A stretch of 64,000 bases of DNA from Ferranicluibacter rubi (GCF_011603255.1 NZ_JAANCM010000001.1:620001-684000); one strand, 5' to 3'. Shown: positions 7,683 to 17,416, counted from the stretch's first letter. Numbers and translations: made by a program. The notes: generated by a model not told the origin, from the sequence alone.

Positions 7683-9032
7683 ATGAAAATTTCCGTTCTG
7701 ACATCCGTCCTGGCGGGCCTTCTGGCCGCCACCACCCTCACCGCCACGACCACCCCGGCCCACGCGGAAAAGACCAAGTTCGAATTCTGGTACGGCCTGT
7801 CGGGCGATCTCGGCGAGCGCGTGCAAGAAGCCTGCTCGAAGTTCAACCAGTCGCAGGGCGACTTCGAGATCGTCTGCACCTCGCAGAACGGCTACGATAC
7901 CACGCTGCAGAACACGATCGCGGCCTACCGCGCCAAGAAGCAGCCGGCCATCACCCAGATCTACGATGCCGGCACGCTGGACCTGATGCTGTCCAAGGCC
8001 TTCATTCCGGCCAAGACGCTGATGGCCGACAACGGCTACACGATCGACTGGAACAACTATTTCGGCGGCATCGCCAATTATTACGCGACCGCTGCCGGCG
8101 AGCTGAACTCCTTCCCGTTCAACTCCTCCACCGCAATGTTCTATTATAATGCCGACGCCTTCGCCAAAGCCGGCATCGATTTCAAGCCGGACACCTGGGA
8201 GCAGGTCGAAGAGGCCGCGCGCAAGCTGAAGGCTGCCGGCTACGAATGCCCGATGGGCATGAGCTTCGACACCTGGGCGACGATGGAGCAGTTCTCGGCT
8301 ATCCACAACCTGCCGATCGCGACGCAGGCCAATGGCTACAAGGGTCTCGATGCCGAAGTCGTCTTCAACAAGACCAAGTTCGTCGATCAGGTGAAGTTCC
8401 TGAAGAAGCTGGCCGACGAGAAGCTGGTGGTGATCAAGACCAAGCAGCTCGGCATGGACGTCGTCCCCGCCTTCACCTCGCAGACCTGCCAGATGATCCA
8501 GACGTCGATCGCCGACCACGGCACGATCGGCAAGACCCTGCCGGAAGGCGTCAAGTGGGACGTCGCCATGCTTCCGGTCTGGAAGGGCACCGAGCGGCAG
8601 AACTCGCTCGTCGGCGGCGCTTCGCTCTGGGTCATGGCCGGCCTTCCGGATGCCCAGTACAAGGGTGCCGCAGCGTTCCTCAACTATCTCGGCACGCCGG
8701 AGATGGCGCAGTGGTGGTCGACGGTCACCGGCTACATCCCCGTCACCAAGACCGGCTTCGACGCCATGAAGGCCAACGGCTTCTACGACAAGGCGCCCTA
8801 CAAGGGTCGTGAACTGTCGATCGCCAGCCTCACCTACACACCGACCTCGGAGAACACCCGCGGCATCCGCCTCGGCGGCTTCACGCAGATCCGCAAGGAA
8901 GTCGGGACCGCGCTCGAAGCGATCTTCATGCAGAACGCCGATGTGCAGACCTCGCTCGACCAGGCTGCCGAGCGCAGCAACACCATCCTGCGCCGCTTCG
9001 AAAAGACCTATGCCGGCCAGACGCTGAACTAA
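7683..9032 (+). CDS. ugpB: UgpB-type ABC transporter substrate-binding protein
   Basis: A 449-residue periplasmic binding protein of the carbohydrate family 1 class, first gene of a ugpBAEC-like operon. It has a Sec signal peptide (about 1-27, cleaved after AHA) and a mature start FEFWYGLSGDLGERVQ that closely follows the UgpB pattern, as do the IAAYRAKKQPAITQIYDAG and YYNADAFAKAGI segments. The ATG at 7683 gives a normal signal peptide; the in-frame TTG at 7641 does not. UgpB binds sn-glycerol-3-phosphate or glycerophosphodiesters. Another sugar phosphate cannot be excluded because an isomerase ends the operon. A hairpin follows the stop. Confidence 0.87.
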   Translation: MKISVLTSVLAGLLAATTLTATTTPAHAEKTKFEFWYGLSGDLGERVQEACSKFNQSQGDFEIVCTSQNGYDTTLQNTIAAYRAKKQPAITQIYDAGTLDLMLSKAFIPAKTLMADNGYTIDWNNYFGGIANYYATAAGELNSFPFNSSTAMFYYNADAFAKAGIDFKPDTWEQVEEAARKLKAAGYECPMGMSFDTWATMEQFSAIHNLPIATQANGYKGLDAEVVFNKTKFVDQVKFLKKLADEKLVVIKTKQLGMDVVPAFTSQTCQMIQTSIADHGTIGKTLPEGVKWDVAMLPVWKGTERQNSLVGGASLWVMAGLPDAQYKGAAAFLNYLGTPEMAQWWSTVTGYIPVTKTGFDAMKANGFYDKAPYKGRELSIASLTYTPTSENTRGIRLGGFTQIRKEVGTALEAIFMQNADVQTSLDQAAERSNTILRRFEKTYAGQTLN

Positions 9033-9051
9033 GCGCTCCCCACCGTCATCG

Positions 9052-9076
9052 AGCCTGCCGCGTCCTGCGGCAGGCT
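9052..9076 (+). terminator. Intra-operon hairpin after ugpB
   Basis: AGCCTGCCGC (9052-9061), loop GTCCT, GCGGCAGGCT (9067-9076) then TTCC. A 10-bp perfect stem between the binding-protein and permease genes. Hairpins at this position in ABC operons commonly stabilise the upstream message or partly terminate, giving excess binding protein; that role is inferred. Confidence 0.65.
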
Positions 9077-9110
9077 TTCCTGCCGTCTGCTTACTTTCAG
9101 GTTCCCCATC

Positions 9111-10001
9111 ATGGACAAACGCGCCGTCTTTCGAAGCTGGTGGCTTCCGACCGCCTTCGCCCTGCCGCAGCTCGCGCTGATCGCGCTGTTCTTCTATTGG
9201 CCCGCCGTCGCCGTCGTCCGCTGGGCCTTCACGCTGGAGCCGCCCTTCGGCGGGTCTGCCGAATTCGTCGGCCTTGCCAATTTCCGCGACGTGTTCGCCG
9301 ATCCGCTCTATTGGAACTCGGTCGTCGTCAGCCTCACCTTCGCGCTGGCCGGCACGCTCAGCACCATCTTCATCGGCCTCGTGCTGGCGCTGGCCGTGGA
9401 CCGGCAGCTGCCTGGCTCGGGCGCGGTGCGCTTTCTCTACATCCTGCCTTACGCGATTGCCGGTCCGGCCGCGGGCATGGCCTTCCGCTTCATCCTGTCG
9501 CCCGAACGCGGGCTGATGGCCTCGGTGAATTCCGCCTTTCCCGATTTCTGGAATCCCGCGAAATACGGGAGCCACGCGCTGATCCTCGTTATCGTCGTGT
9601 TCGCCTGGAAATGGGCCGGCTACACCTTCATCTTCCTGCTCGCCGGCCTGCAGTCCGTGCCGAAGTCGCTGACCGAAGCGGCCGCGATGGATGGCTCCGG
9701 GCCGGTCCGCCGGGCGATCGACATCCAGATCCCGATGCTGGCGCCCACCCTGTTCTTCCTCACCGTCATCATGATGACCGAAGGCTTCGTCGGTGCCGAC
9801 ACCTACGGCATCGTTGCCCGCACGACGGATGGCGGCCCCAACCACGGCACCGACGTCATGGTCTACCGCATCGTCGAGGAAGCCTTCCGCGGCCTCAACT
9901 ATTCCGGCGCCTCGGCCCAGAGCATCGTGCTCATCGGCCTCATCATGATCTTCACCTTCATCCAGTTCCGCTTCGTCGAGCGGCGCGTGCATTACAAGTG
10001 A
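9111..10001 (+). CDS. ugpA: ABC transporter permease, UgpA type
   Basis: A 296-residue inner membrane permease of the MalF/UgpA family with six predicted transmembrane segments. The EAA loop that docks the ATPase is seen at about residues 188-207 as EAAAMDGSGPVRRAIDIQIP. It follows ugpB by 78 bp, which contain a hairpin, and precedes ugpE by 7 bp. With UgpE it forms the channel for the substrate delivered by UgpB. Confidence 0.9.
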   Translation: MDKRAVFRSWWLPTAFALPQLALIALFFYWPAVAVVRWAFTLEPPFGGSAEFVGLANFRDVFADPLYWNSVVVSLTFALAGTLSTIFIGLVLALAVDRQLPGSGAVRFLYILPYAIAGPAAGMAFRFILSPERGLMASVNSAFPDFWNPAKYGSHALILVIVVFAWKWAGYTFIFLLAGLQSVPKSLTEAAAMDGSGPVRRAIDIQIPMLAPTLFFLTVIMMTEGFVGADTYGIVARTTDGGPNHGTDVMVYRIVEEAFRGLNYSGASAQSIVLIGLIMIFTFIQFRFVERRVHYK

Positions 10002-10008
10002 GACGACC

Positions 10009-10896
10009 GTGATCCAGCGCACACCCTATGCCGACGCCTTCACCTACGTGCTGATGGCGCTTGGCTTTCTCCTTCTCCTCGGTCCCTTCGCCGTCATCGT
10101 CGCCGGCGCCAGCCAGACCGTGCAGCAGGTCAATGCCGTTCCCTTCAACTTCCTGCCGCAGAACCAGCTGATCGTGAATATTACGGCAGCCTGGCAGCGG
10201 GCGGATCTCGGCACGGCCATGCTGAACAGCTTCATCATGGCAAGCATCGTCACGTTCGGCAAAGTCGCGCTGTCGGCGCTCACCGCGTTCTCGATCGTGT
10301 TCTTCCGCACCCCGCTCAAGCACTTCTTCTTCTGGATCGTGTTCATCACGCTGATGCTTCCCCTCGAAGTGCGCGTGGTCCCGACCTATGCGGTCGCCGC
10401 GGACCTGTTCGAGCCGATCCGTCTTCTGATCGCCTGGGTCACCGGCATCACGGTGTCGATCGAATGGAACCTGCTGAACTCCTATGCCGGGCTGACGCTG
10501 CCGCTGGTCGCAACAGCCACCGGCACCTTCCTCTACCGCCAGTTCTTCATGACCCTGCCCGACGAACTTGCCGAGGCTGCCCGCATGGACGGGTCGGGGC
10601 CGGTTCGCTTCTTCATCGACATGCTCATCCCCCTCTCGCGCACCAACATGCTGGCGCTGACCACCATCATGTTCGTCTACGGCTGGAACCAGTATCTCTG
10701 GCCGCTGCTGATGATCACCGATCCCGCCTACAAGACCACCATGATGTCGCTCGTCGCGTTGCTGCCGGCCGAGAACGGCACGCCGGACTGGAACGTCACG
10801 CTGGCCGGCTCGCTCATCATCATGCTGCCGCCGCTCCTCGTCGTCGCGGTCCTTCAGCGCTGGTTCGTGCGCGGCCTCGTCTCCAGCGAAAAATGA
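10009..10896 (+). CDS. ugpE: ABC transporter permease, UgpE type
   Basis: A 295-residue MalG/UgpE family permease with six membrane segments. The EAA motif EAARMDGSGPVRFFIDMLIP lies in the last third. The start is a GTG at 10009, 7 bp after the ugpA stop; the encoded N-terminus IQRTPYADAFTYVLM aligns with the short cytoplasmic lead of UgpE proteins. It is co-transcribed with ugpA and ugpC. Confidence 0.9.
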   Translation: MIQRTPYADAFTYVLMALGFLLLLGPFAVIVAGASQTVQQVNAVPFNFLPQNQLIVNITAAWQRADLGTAMLNSFIMASIVTFGKVALSALTAFSIVFFRTPLKHFFFWIVFITLMLPLEVRVVPTYAVAADLFEPIRLLIAWVTGITVSIEWNLLNSYAGLTLPLVATATGTFLYRQFFMTLPDELAEAARMDGSGPVRFFIDMLIPLSRTNMLALTTIMFVYGWNQYLWPLLMITDPAYKTTMMSLVALLPAENGTPDWNVTLAGSLIIMLPPLLVVAVLQRWFVRGLVSSEK

Positions 10897-10943
10897 CATT
10901 TCGGCGCTGAAAAGCAGCCACTCCAAACAGAAAGGCTTCACCC

Positions 10944-12065
10944 ATGGCTGACATCACCATCCGGGCCGTCCGCAAATCCTACGGCAAGACCGCAACGCTG
11001 CACGGCATCGATCTTGCCTTTGCCTCCGGCGAATTCGTCGTCATCCTCGGCCCCTCCGGCTGCGGCAAGTCCACGCTGCTGCGCATGATCGCGGGGCTGG
11101 AGGACATCACCGGCGGCGAGATCGAGATCAACGGCCGGGTCGTCAACAAGCTCGAACCCCGCGAGCGCGGCTGCGCCATGGTGTTCCAGAACTACGCGCT
11201 CTATCCGCACATGACGGTGGCCGACAATATCGGCTATGCGCTGAAAGTGGCGGGCGTGCCCAAGGCCGAACGCCGCGCGCGCATTGCCGAGACCGCCAAG
11301 ATCGTCGGGCTCGGCGACTATCTGGAGCGCAAGCCGGCGGCCCTTTCGGGCGGCCAGCGCCAGCGCGTCGCCATGGCCCGCGCGATCATCCGCGAACCCG
11401 GGGTCTTCCTGTTCGACGAGCCGCTGTCGAACCTCGACGCCACCCTGCGCGTCACCATGCGGGCCGAAATCCGCAAGCTGCATCAGCGCCTGTCGGCCAC
11501 CTCCGTCTTCGTCACGCACGACCAGGTGGAGGCGATGACGCTGGCCGACAAGCTCGTCGTCATGAACAAGGGGCATGTGGAGCAGGTCGGCCAGCCGCTC
11601 GACATCTATCACCGCCCGGCCAGCACCTTCGTCGCCTCGTTCATCGGCGCGCCGCCGATGAACCTCATGGACGCCCGCATCGACGCATCCGCCACGGTCG
11701 CCCGCCATGAGCATCTGGCGATCCCGATCTCCTCCGCCATGGCCGCGGCCCTTGCCGGTCGCGACGTGACGCTCGGCATCCGCCCGGAAGAATGCCGCGT
11801 GGTGCCGGCGGGCGAGGGCCTACCGGCGCGGGTCGATTTCGTCGAAGAGCTCGGCTCGGGACGGATCGTCCATGCCGCCTTCGGCAGCCGCATCTTTGCA
11901 GCCGCCATCCCGCTTGATATCCGTGTTGCGTCCGGCGACCTGATCGGACTGGCCCTGCCGCCCGCCCAGCTGCACGTCTTCGACCGGGAAACCGGACGTC
12001 GCCTCGACGTGACGCATTCGATAGGGCGATACGAGCCTGTCCGCCAGGCTGCGGAAGCCGTTTGA
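10944..12065 (+). CDS. ugpC: ABC transporter ATP-binding protein, UgpC type
   Basis: A 373-residue ATPase of the MalK/UgpC group. Walker A is GPSGCGKST (about 36-44), the Q-loop is [11 protein letters not shown], the signature is LSGGQ at 134-138, and Walker B is FLFDEP at 155-160. The C-terminal TOBE/OB regulatory domain (about 240-373) is present. It energises import through the preceding UgpA/UgpE pair. MalK-family ATPases can serve several sugar importers, so it may be shared. Confidence 0.92.
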   Translation: MADITIRAVRKSYGKTATLHGIDLAFASGEFVVILGPSGCGKSTLLRMIAGLEDITGGEIEINGRVVNKLEPRERGCAMVFQNYALYPHMTVADNIGYALKVAGVPKAERRARIAETAKIVGLGDYLERKPAALSGGQRQRVAMARAIIREPGVFLFDEPLSNLDATLRVTMRAEIRKLHQRLSATSVFVTHDQVEAMTLADKLVVMNKGHVEQVGQPLDIYHRPASTFVASFIGAPPMNLMDARIDASATVARHEHLAIPISSAMAAALAGRDVTLGIRPEECRVVPAGEGLPARVDFVEELGSGRIVHAAFGSRIFAAAIPLDIRVASGDLIGLALPPAQLHVFDRETGRRLDVTHSIGRYEPVRQAAEAV

Positions 12066-12139
12066 CCGATACACATCATCGCGGCGGGTGTCGTCGCGAT
12101 GGCAGACCGATTTCAACAGACGATGAGGACGATTGATCC

Positions 12140-13078
12140 ATGAGCGACATCATTTCCGCCGTTGGCTTCTGCAACCGCACCGGCAAGGGCGACCTGTCGG
12201 TGCTCGACGCCTCGCTGCGCGAGATCGCCGAGACCGGCGCCAATGCCTGCGAGATCGGCATCTATGGCGAGGAGATCATCGCCGGCGGCCGGATCATCGA
12301 GGATCGTACCCGGCGGGTCGTCGATATCGTGCGGCCCTACGGCTTCCAGAAACTCTCTTTGCACGGGCAGATCATCTCCAACTTCATGGACCGCCAGCAT
12401 CTGCACCTGCAGAAAAAGGTGGTTCGGGCGATGCTTGAGCTCTGCGACCGGCTCGGCGCCGGCATTCTCGTGCATCATTCCGGTGCCGCCCTTCTCGGGC
12501 CGGATGAGAACGGCGCGGATCTCGACCGGATGGAGCGCGATGCACTGGCCGAAATGGGCGAGATCGCCCGCGGCTACGGCGTGCGCATCGTGCTGGAAAA
12601 CATCTTCACCACGGAAAGCGGACAATACCGCCAGACGCCGAGCCAGGTGGCCGAGACGGTGCGGGCGATCGGCTCCGACAATGTCGTGGCGCTGATCGAC
12701 TTCTCGCATGCCTATATCGAATCGACCTTCAAGGGGCTCGATTTCCGCGACGAGCTGCGCGCCATGGCGCCGGTCACCGGACATCTGCACGTCCATGACA
12801 GCTTCGGCCTGCCCTCGACGAAGAAGACCTTCTACCATCCGGCGGAAGCCACCGCGCTCGGCATCGGCGACCTGCATCTGCCGATCGGCTGGGGCGATAT
12901 CGCCTGGGAGGAGATCTTCTCCGAGCTGACCTTCCTGCCCGACACGACGCTGATCATGGAAATCGACTCCGGCCGCTTCCTCGACCAGCAGCCGGCCTGC
13001 CTGCAGAAGGCCCGCACGCTTGCGACGCTCGTCAACGACCGCGCAGCGGCCACGGCACGCGAAGCCCTGAGGGCCTGA
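12140..13078 (+). CDS. Sugar phosphate isomerase/epimerase (AP endonuclease 2-type TIM barrel)
   Basis: A 312-residue protein of the xylose isomerase-like TIM barrel superfamily. Metal ligands are suggested by Glu in ENIFTTESGQYRQTP, Asp/His in ALIDFSHAYI, His in HLHVHDSFG and Glu in LIMEIDSG. It follows ugpC by 74 bp and is probably the last gene of the ugp-like operon, so it may act on a product of the imported compound. The exact reaction cannot be told; the superfamily includes sugar isomerases, epimerases and endonuclease IV, but no DNA-repair-specific feature is evident. Confidence 0.8.
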   Translation: MSDIISAVGFCNRTGKGDLSVLDASLREIAETGANACEIGIYGEEIIAGGRIIEDRTRRVVDIVRPYGFQKLSLHGQIISNFMDRQHLHLQKKVVRAMLELCDRLGAGILVHHSGAALLGPDENGADLDRMERDALAEMGEIARGYGVRIVLENIFTTESGQYRQTPSQVAETVRAIGSDNVVALIDFSHAYIESTFKGLDFRDELRAMAPVTGHLHVHDSFGLPSTKKTFYHPAEATALGIGDLHLPIGWGDIAWEEIFSELTFLPDTTLIMEIDSGRFLDQQPACLQKARTLATLVNDRAAATAREALRA

Positions 13079-13085
13079 ATGTCGG

Positions 13086-13102
13086 GGCGGGCCTAGCCCG
13101 CC
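13086..13102. terminator. Short GC hairpin between convergent genes
   Basis: GGCGGGC CTA GCCCGCC: a 7-bp perfect stem with a 3-nt loop between the isomerase stop and the hydrolase stop. There is no T tract, so termination is uncertain. Confidence 0.4.
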
Positions 13103-13103
13103 G

Positions 13104-13904
13104 TCAAGCCGTCGTCAGCCCGTCGATCGCCGCGAGGATCCGCTCGATGTCCTCGGGTCGAGACAGGCGGTGATCGCCGTCGCCGATGAGCGTCATGACG
13201 ACGTCGTCGGCCGGCAGATGTTCCATCAGCTTCAGGGCATGGGCAAAGGGCACATCCGGGTCCGCCATGCCCTGAAGAATATGGATCGGGCATCCCGTCT
13301 CGATCATGCCGGAGAGAACCACGTTCGCACGCCCATCCTCGATGAGGGCCGAAGTGAAGACGTTGGCGTCGGGGCCGTAGGGCGTCGGCTCCTCGAAATA
13401 GCCGCGCTCGGCAAGCGAGGCCCGCTCGGCGTCCGTCAGGTTCGGCTCGATCAGGTCCACCGTGAAATCCGGGGCCGGTGCGATCAGCACGAGGCCCTGG
13501 ATGCGCTGCCCATCGCCCCGGGCCCGCAGGGTCTGGACGGCCCGTAGCGCGATCCAGGCGCCCATGGACGAGCCGATGAGGATCATCGGGCCGCGGACGG
13601 CGTGGTCGATCACGGCGAGGCTCTCCTCCAGCCAGCGCGAGATGGTGCCTTCGCGGAATGCGCCGCCGGACGCGCCGTGGCCGGAGTAATCCAGCCGCAG
13701 GCAGGCACAGCCGGTTTCGCGTGCATGACGCTCGATCTCCACCGCCTTGGTGCCGCTCATGTCGGAGCGGTAACCGCCGAGCCAGACGAGGGTCGGCTTC
13801 GTCTCTTCCGTGGCGGGTTGGAGGATGTAGGCGATGCGCCGTTCAGCGCCGTCCCTTCCGACATCGAGGGTCTCCGGCTGGACAAGCTGGGGGGTAAGCG
13901 ACAT
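13104..13904 (-). CDS. Alpha/beta hydrolase
   Basis: A 266-residue alpha/beta-fold hydrolase with no signal peptide. The nucleophile elbow is G111-S-S113-M-G, the acid is probably D215 or D217 in GMADPDVP, and the histidine is H245 in GDGDHRLS. The oxyanion segment WLGGYRSDMSGTKA and the YSGHGASGG turn resemble the ABHD10/palmitoyl-thioesterase-like branch. The ATG at 13904 has AAGGAA 7 nt upstream; frame upstream of it is non-homologous-looking. It is divergent from infC. The substrate is unknown. Confidence 0.85.
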   Translation of the reverse strand: MSLTPQLVQPETLDVGRDGAERRIAYILQPATEETKPTLVWLGGYRSDMSGTKAVEIERHARETGCACLRLDYSGHGASGGAFREGTISRWLEESLAVIDHAVRGPMILIGSSMGAWIALRAVQTLRARGDGQRIQGLVLIAPAPDFTVDLIEPNLTDAERASLAERGYFEEPTPYGPDANVFTSALIEDGRANVVLSGMIETGCPIHILQGMADPDVPFAHALKLMEHLPADDVVMTLIGDGDHRLSRPEDIERILAAIDGLTTA

Positions 13905-14138
13905 ATCCGTTCCTTCCAAGACGACGTATTCGGGCCAAGGCGACGTATTCGGGCGAAGAGGCGGCCGAAATTCTTCTAAAACAGATTTTGCGGGCGCATG
14001 ACAGGTGGTGATTTTCTTTCCGACCTGTGGTAGAGACGTCGCCTCAAACGATCCAGACAATCCCGCGGCCAGCGCCGCCTTCGGATCCTGCCTCGTCTAA
14101 CATCAAAACGTCGTCAACAACTCGAGGAGAGTACGACC

Positions 14139-14675
14139 ATTCGCAGACCTTTCAAAAATGATGCCCCGGTCAAGGACGGCCCCCGTTCCAACAAGGAGAT
14201 CCGCGTTCCCCGGATCCAGCTGATTGATGCCGAGGGCGGCAACCAGGGCATCGTGCCGACCGACCAGGCACTCCGCATGGCAGAGGAATCCGGCCTCGAT
14301 CTCGTCGAGATCTCGCCGAACGCCGAACCGCCGGTGTGCAAGATCCTCGATCTTGGCAAGATGAAGTACGCGACCCAGAAGAAAGCCGCCGAAGCCCGCA
14401 AGAAGCAGAAGATCATCGAGATCAAGGAGATCAAGATGCGTCCGAACATCGACACCCACGACTACGAGGTGAAGATGCGCGCGATGAACCGCTTCTTCGA
14501 GGAAGGCGACAAGGTCAAGGTGACGCTGAAGTTCCGCGGCCGTGAAATGGCGCACCAGGAACTCGGCATGAAGCTTCTGCTTCAGGTCAAGGAAGACACC
14601 ACGACCATCGCCAAGGTGGAAGCCGAGCCCAAGCTCGAAGGCCGCCAGATGATGATGGTGCTCGCCCCGAGATAA
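14139..14675 (+). CDS. infC: Translation initiation factor IF-3, AUU start
   Basis: IF-3, 178 residues, prevents premature 30S-50S joining and proofreads the start codon. The N-domain contains [20 protein letters not shown] and [14 protein letters not shown], the linker is lysine-rich ([11 protein letters not shown]), and the C-domain contains [12 protein letters not shown] and [11 protein letters not shown]. No ATG/GTG/TTG gives the full N-terminus: the first in-frame ATG (14277) would delete the start of the N-domain. The ATT at 14139 lies 8 nt after GAGGAGA (14124-14130) and opens [13 protein letters not shown] initiation underlies infC autoregulation in E. coli, so the same control is likely here. 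Confidence 0.93.
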   Translation: MRRPFKNDAPVKDGPRSNKEIRVPRIQLIDAEGGNQGIVPTDQALRMAEESGLDLVEISPNAEPPVCKILDLGKMKYATQKKAAEARKKQKIIEIKEIKMRPNIDTHDYEVKMRAMNRFFEEGDKVKVTLKFRGREMAHQELGMKLLLQVKEDTTTIAKVEAEPKLEGRQMMMVLAPR

Positions 14676-14720
14676 ACTCCGGGCGGGACGCGCTGCCGGG
14701 AAACGCCCGACCAGCATTCA

Positions 14721-14755
14721 AAAGCCGTCCGCGACGCTGTCCCGGACGGCTTTTT
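14721..14755 (+). terminator. Rho-independent terminator of infC
   Basis: AAAGCCGTCCG (14721-14731), 11-nt loop, CGGACGGCTTT (14743-14753), continuing as TT. It cuts infC off from rpmI-rplT, with which it is co-transcribed in many bacteria. Confidence 0.88.
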
Positions 14756-14777
14756 CATGGGGTTTTCCGGGGTGCCT

Positions 14778-16319
14778 TCACCGTGCCGGCGGATACACCC
14801 ACGCATAGCGGACATGATAGAGATCCCCCGGCCGGCCGTAGTGATAGGGCAGCGCGATGTCGTGTGCCTCGATCGGATCGGCGGAGGCACCGGTGGCGGC
14901 GCGGATATAGGCGTCGTGCCAGCCCTGCAACAGCGGCTCCAGCGGCGCATCCGCTTGCCCCTTGTCGCGCCACACCATCAATAAGGGATGCTCGGCATCG
15001 AAGGTCACCGGCGGCTGGAAGGCCTCGTAGCCGGGGATCATCACCGGAATACCCGGCGCGTTGAGGCGAAGGTTGCCGGCCATCTGCAGTTCGGTGGTTG
15101 CAATCAGCGTCGGGCGGTGGCGACCGGTCGCCAGAATCGCCTCGATCGCCGGCTGGTAGGGAACGTTGATCTTCTTGTAGTCGCCGGTCAGCCGTGCCGC
15201 GGGCACGCGCGCGAAGAGCACCAGGGGAACGACGATCATGAGGAGAAGGGCGATCCGGCCGAAGTGCTTCGGCGCCGAGCCGAGCGGCTGATCCAGAAGG
15301 TCGATCTTCAGCGCGAGATAGACCGGCAGCAGGAAGAAGAACGGCGTCAGCCACCGATCCTTGATGTGGGAGGCGCCGCCGATCAGGACGAGCAGCACGA
15401 GCGCTGCCACGAGAATCAGAAGCATGCGGCCGATCAACCGCGACCAGGAGCTTTGGGTGCGCCACGCGGCGCGCAACTGCCGGCCGAACACGGCGGCAAA
15501 CACACCGATCGTGACGACCGAAAAGGCGATCAGGGCCTGCGCGAGCGAGATCAGGCCATCGCCGATTTGGTCCAGGCGGCCGTCATCACCGTCCTGCATC
15601 AACTTGCCGAGCGTCCGATCCGTCGCCGTCCGGAGATGCTCGATGAACCACAAGCCGTGCGGCGTCACGATCGCGACGGCGATAACGGCCGTCAGAACCA
15701 GCCGCATGTCGAAAAGGCGCCGCCGGAAGACGGGATCGAGCAGGACGGCGACGAGAGCCGCGACGGGAAGCAGGACGAAATTGTACTTGGCGATGACGCC
15801 GAGCCCGATCGCGAGCCCCGTCAGCGCATAATGGCCGGCCGTCGGCTGCTGCAGGGTGGCGACCAGCGCGTAGACGAAGAGACAGGCGGCAAAGAGCACG
15901 GCCACCGTATGCGTCAGGTCGCGCTGCGCCTCGAAGACGATCTGCGGCACGGTCAGGAGCCCAAGCACGGCGATGACGACGAGAACGGGATTGCGGATGA
16001 TCCGCGCCGCCGTCATGCCCACCAGCCCGTAGCAGGCAAACAGCATCGCATTCTTGAGAAGCGACAGCGCCAGCACGGTATCGCCCAGCATCTGGACGAC
16101 GCCGTATTGCAGCCAGTTGTAGAACGGCGGCTGGCTGTCATAGCCGACGGCCAGCCACTGCGCGAGAAACAGCTGCTGGCCCTCGTCGAGCTCCAGCGAA
16201 GATGGCAGAGCGAGACGGAGCGCGATGTTGACGAGAAAATAGAGGGCCAGCAGTCCGGTGAGCCACCCGCGACGACGCGACAGTGCTTCGATCACGTCAG
16301 TCGTCCCGGCCGTGAACAC
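14778..16319 (-). CDS. Glycosyltransferase family 39/83-type integral membrane protein (ArnT-like)
   Basis: A 513-residue polytopic protein with about 11-12 membrane segments. The first periplasmic loop holds the acidic motif LELDEGQQ (D45-E46) and then YDSQPPFYNWLQ, the pattern of ArnT/PMT enzymes that take a sugar from a polyprenyl-phosphate carrier on the periplasmic face. The ATG at 16319 overlaps the upstream GT2 gene by 23 nt; a GTG at 16295 just after that gene's stop is a plausible alternative. With the GT2 and flippase-like neighbours it probably decorates lipid A, core or another surface glycan. A RgtD-like galacturonosyl transferase is one possibility. Confidence 0.82.
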   Translation of the reverse strand: MFTAGTTDVIEALSRRRGWLTGLLALYFLVNIALRLALPSSLELDEGQQLFLAQWLAVGYDSQPPFYNWLQYGVVQMLGDTVLALSLLKNAMLFACYGLVGMTAARIIRNPVLVVIAVLGLLTVPQIVFEAQRDLTHTVAVLFAACLFVYALVATLQQPTAGHYALTGLAIGLGVIAKYNFVLLPVAALVAVLLDPVFRRRLFDMRLVLTAVIAVAIVTPHGLWFIEHLRTATDRTLGKLMQDGDDGRLDQIGDGLISLAQALIAFSVVTIGVFAAVFGRQLRAAWRTQSSWSRLIGRMLLILVAALVLLVLIGGASHIKDRWLTPFFFLLPVYLALKIDLLDQPLGSAPKHFGRIALLLMIVVPLVLFARVPAARLTGDYKKINVPYQPAIEAILATGRHRPTLIATTELQMAGNLRLNAPGIPVMIPGYEAFQPPVTFDAEHPLLMVWRDKGQADAPLEPLLQGWHDAYIRAATGASADPIEAHDIALPYHYGRPGDLYHVRYAWVYPPAR

Positions 16320-17298
16320 GGCGCACGATATAGTTGGTTTCCCCGACCTGCATGCGCGCCAGCATCTCCGCCACGATGCCGGTGGTGATCATCTGCACCG
16401 CCGCGATGAAGAGCATGACGGCAATGATGAACATCGGTCGTGTGCCGATATCCTGCCCCAGCACGAACTTCGTCCATGCGAGATAGACGAACATCAGGCT
16501 GCAGACGGCGCCGAAAACGAGGCCGATGGAGCCGAAGAACTGGGCCGGGCGCTGGCGAAAGCGCATGAAGAACAGCACCGACAGGAGATCGAGAAAGACG
16601 CGGAAGGTGCGCGAGATCCCGTATTTGGATTCGCCGAACTGGCGGGGATAGTGGTTCACCACCATCTCGCCGATGCGCGATGTCGGCACGACGGTCGCGA
16701 TCCAGGCGGGAATGAAGCGATGCATGCCGCCGAGAATGCGGATCTGCCGGAGAATGTCCGTGCGATAGAGCTTCAGGCCGCAGCCGTAATCATGGATGTG
16801 CACGCCGGTGATCTTGCGGATGAGCCGGTTTGCAAACCAGGACGGGATCAGCCGCAGGACGAGCCCATCCTGCCGCGCTTTGCGCCAGCCACAGAGAAGA
16901 TCGAGACCGCGCTCTTCCAGAACAGTGACCATGTGCGGGATATCGTAAGGGTCGTTCTGAAGATCGCCGTCGAGCGTGACGAGCAGGCGCCCCCGCGCCA
17001 CGTCGATGCCCGCTTGCAGGCCCGCCGCCTTGCCGAAATTGCGCTGGAACTCGACGATCCTGAGATCGAGCCCGGGCCGGGCGAATTCCTTGTGCAGATT
17101 GACCAGCGTCCCGTCTGTCGAGCCGTCATCGACGATAATCAGCTCCCAGGGCTTGCCAAAATCCCGCATCGCATCGCAGATCTTGTCGAAAAGCGGCGGA
17201 ATGCTCTCCTCTTCGTTGCAGACCGGAATGAGGATCGAAAGCTCGACCTCGCCTGCGGTCTCGGCACCGCTCTGTGTTACTGACGTGGATTCCCGCAC
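16297..17298 (-). CDS. Polyprenyl-phosphate glycosyltransferase, GT2 family (DPM1/ArnC/RgtE-like)
   Basis: A 333-residue GT-A enzyme with two C-terminal membrane helices (about 245-310). Nucleotide-sugar binding motifs are ILIPVCNEEES (22-32), DDGST (57-61) and DGDLQNDP (110-117). This architecture is that of enzymes that load a sugar onto undecaprenyl or dodecaprenyl phosphate. It is translated ahead of the ArnT-like gene (overlapping ends), which would use its product. RgtE, which makes dodecaprenyl-phosphate galacturonate in Rhizobium, has the same layout, but the sugar cannot be read here. Confidence 0.87.
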   Translation of the reverse strand: MRESTSVTQSGAETAGEVELSILIPVCNEEESIPPLFDKICDAMRDFGKPWELIIVDDGSTDGTLVNLHKEFARPGLDLRIVEFQRNFGKAAGLQAGIDVARGRLLVTLDGDLQNDPYDIPHMVTVLEERGLDLLCGWRKARQDGLVLRLIPSWFANRLIRKITGVHIHDYGCGLKLYRTDILRQIRILGGMHRFIPAWIATVVPTSRIGEMVVNHYPRQFGESKYGISRTFRVFLDLLSVLFFMRFRQRPAQFFGSIGLVFGAVCSLMFVYLAWTKFVLGQDIGTRPMFIIAVMLFIAAVQMITTGIVAEMLARMQVGETNYIVRRVHGRDD

Positions 17299-17416
17299 GT
17301 GGCGCTCCGGATATATCTGGTTTTCCCCGCGCTTCCGTTATAGCAGGCGCCCGCAGGGAGCAATCCACAGCGCGCGGCGGCATGTTGCCGCAAGAACGGC
17401 CTTGGGGGACGAGAGC

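Noticed and set aside
7659-10022. A 787-codon open frame on the minus strand opposite ugpB and ugpA
   Set aside because: It is a mirror of the GC-rich codon bias of the real genes: composition is dominated by D, E, G, R and H, with no recognisable domain, and ugpB/ugpA on the plus strand are clear family members.
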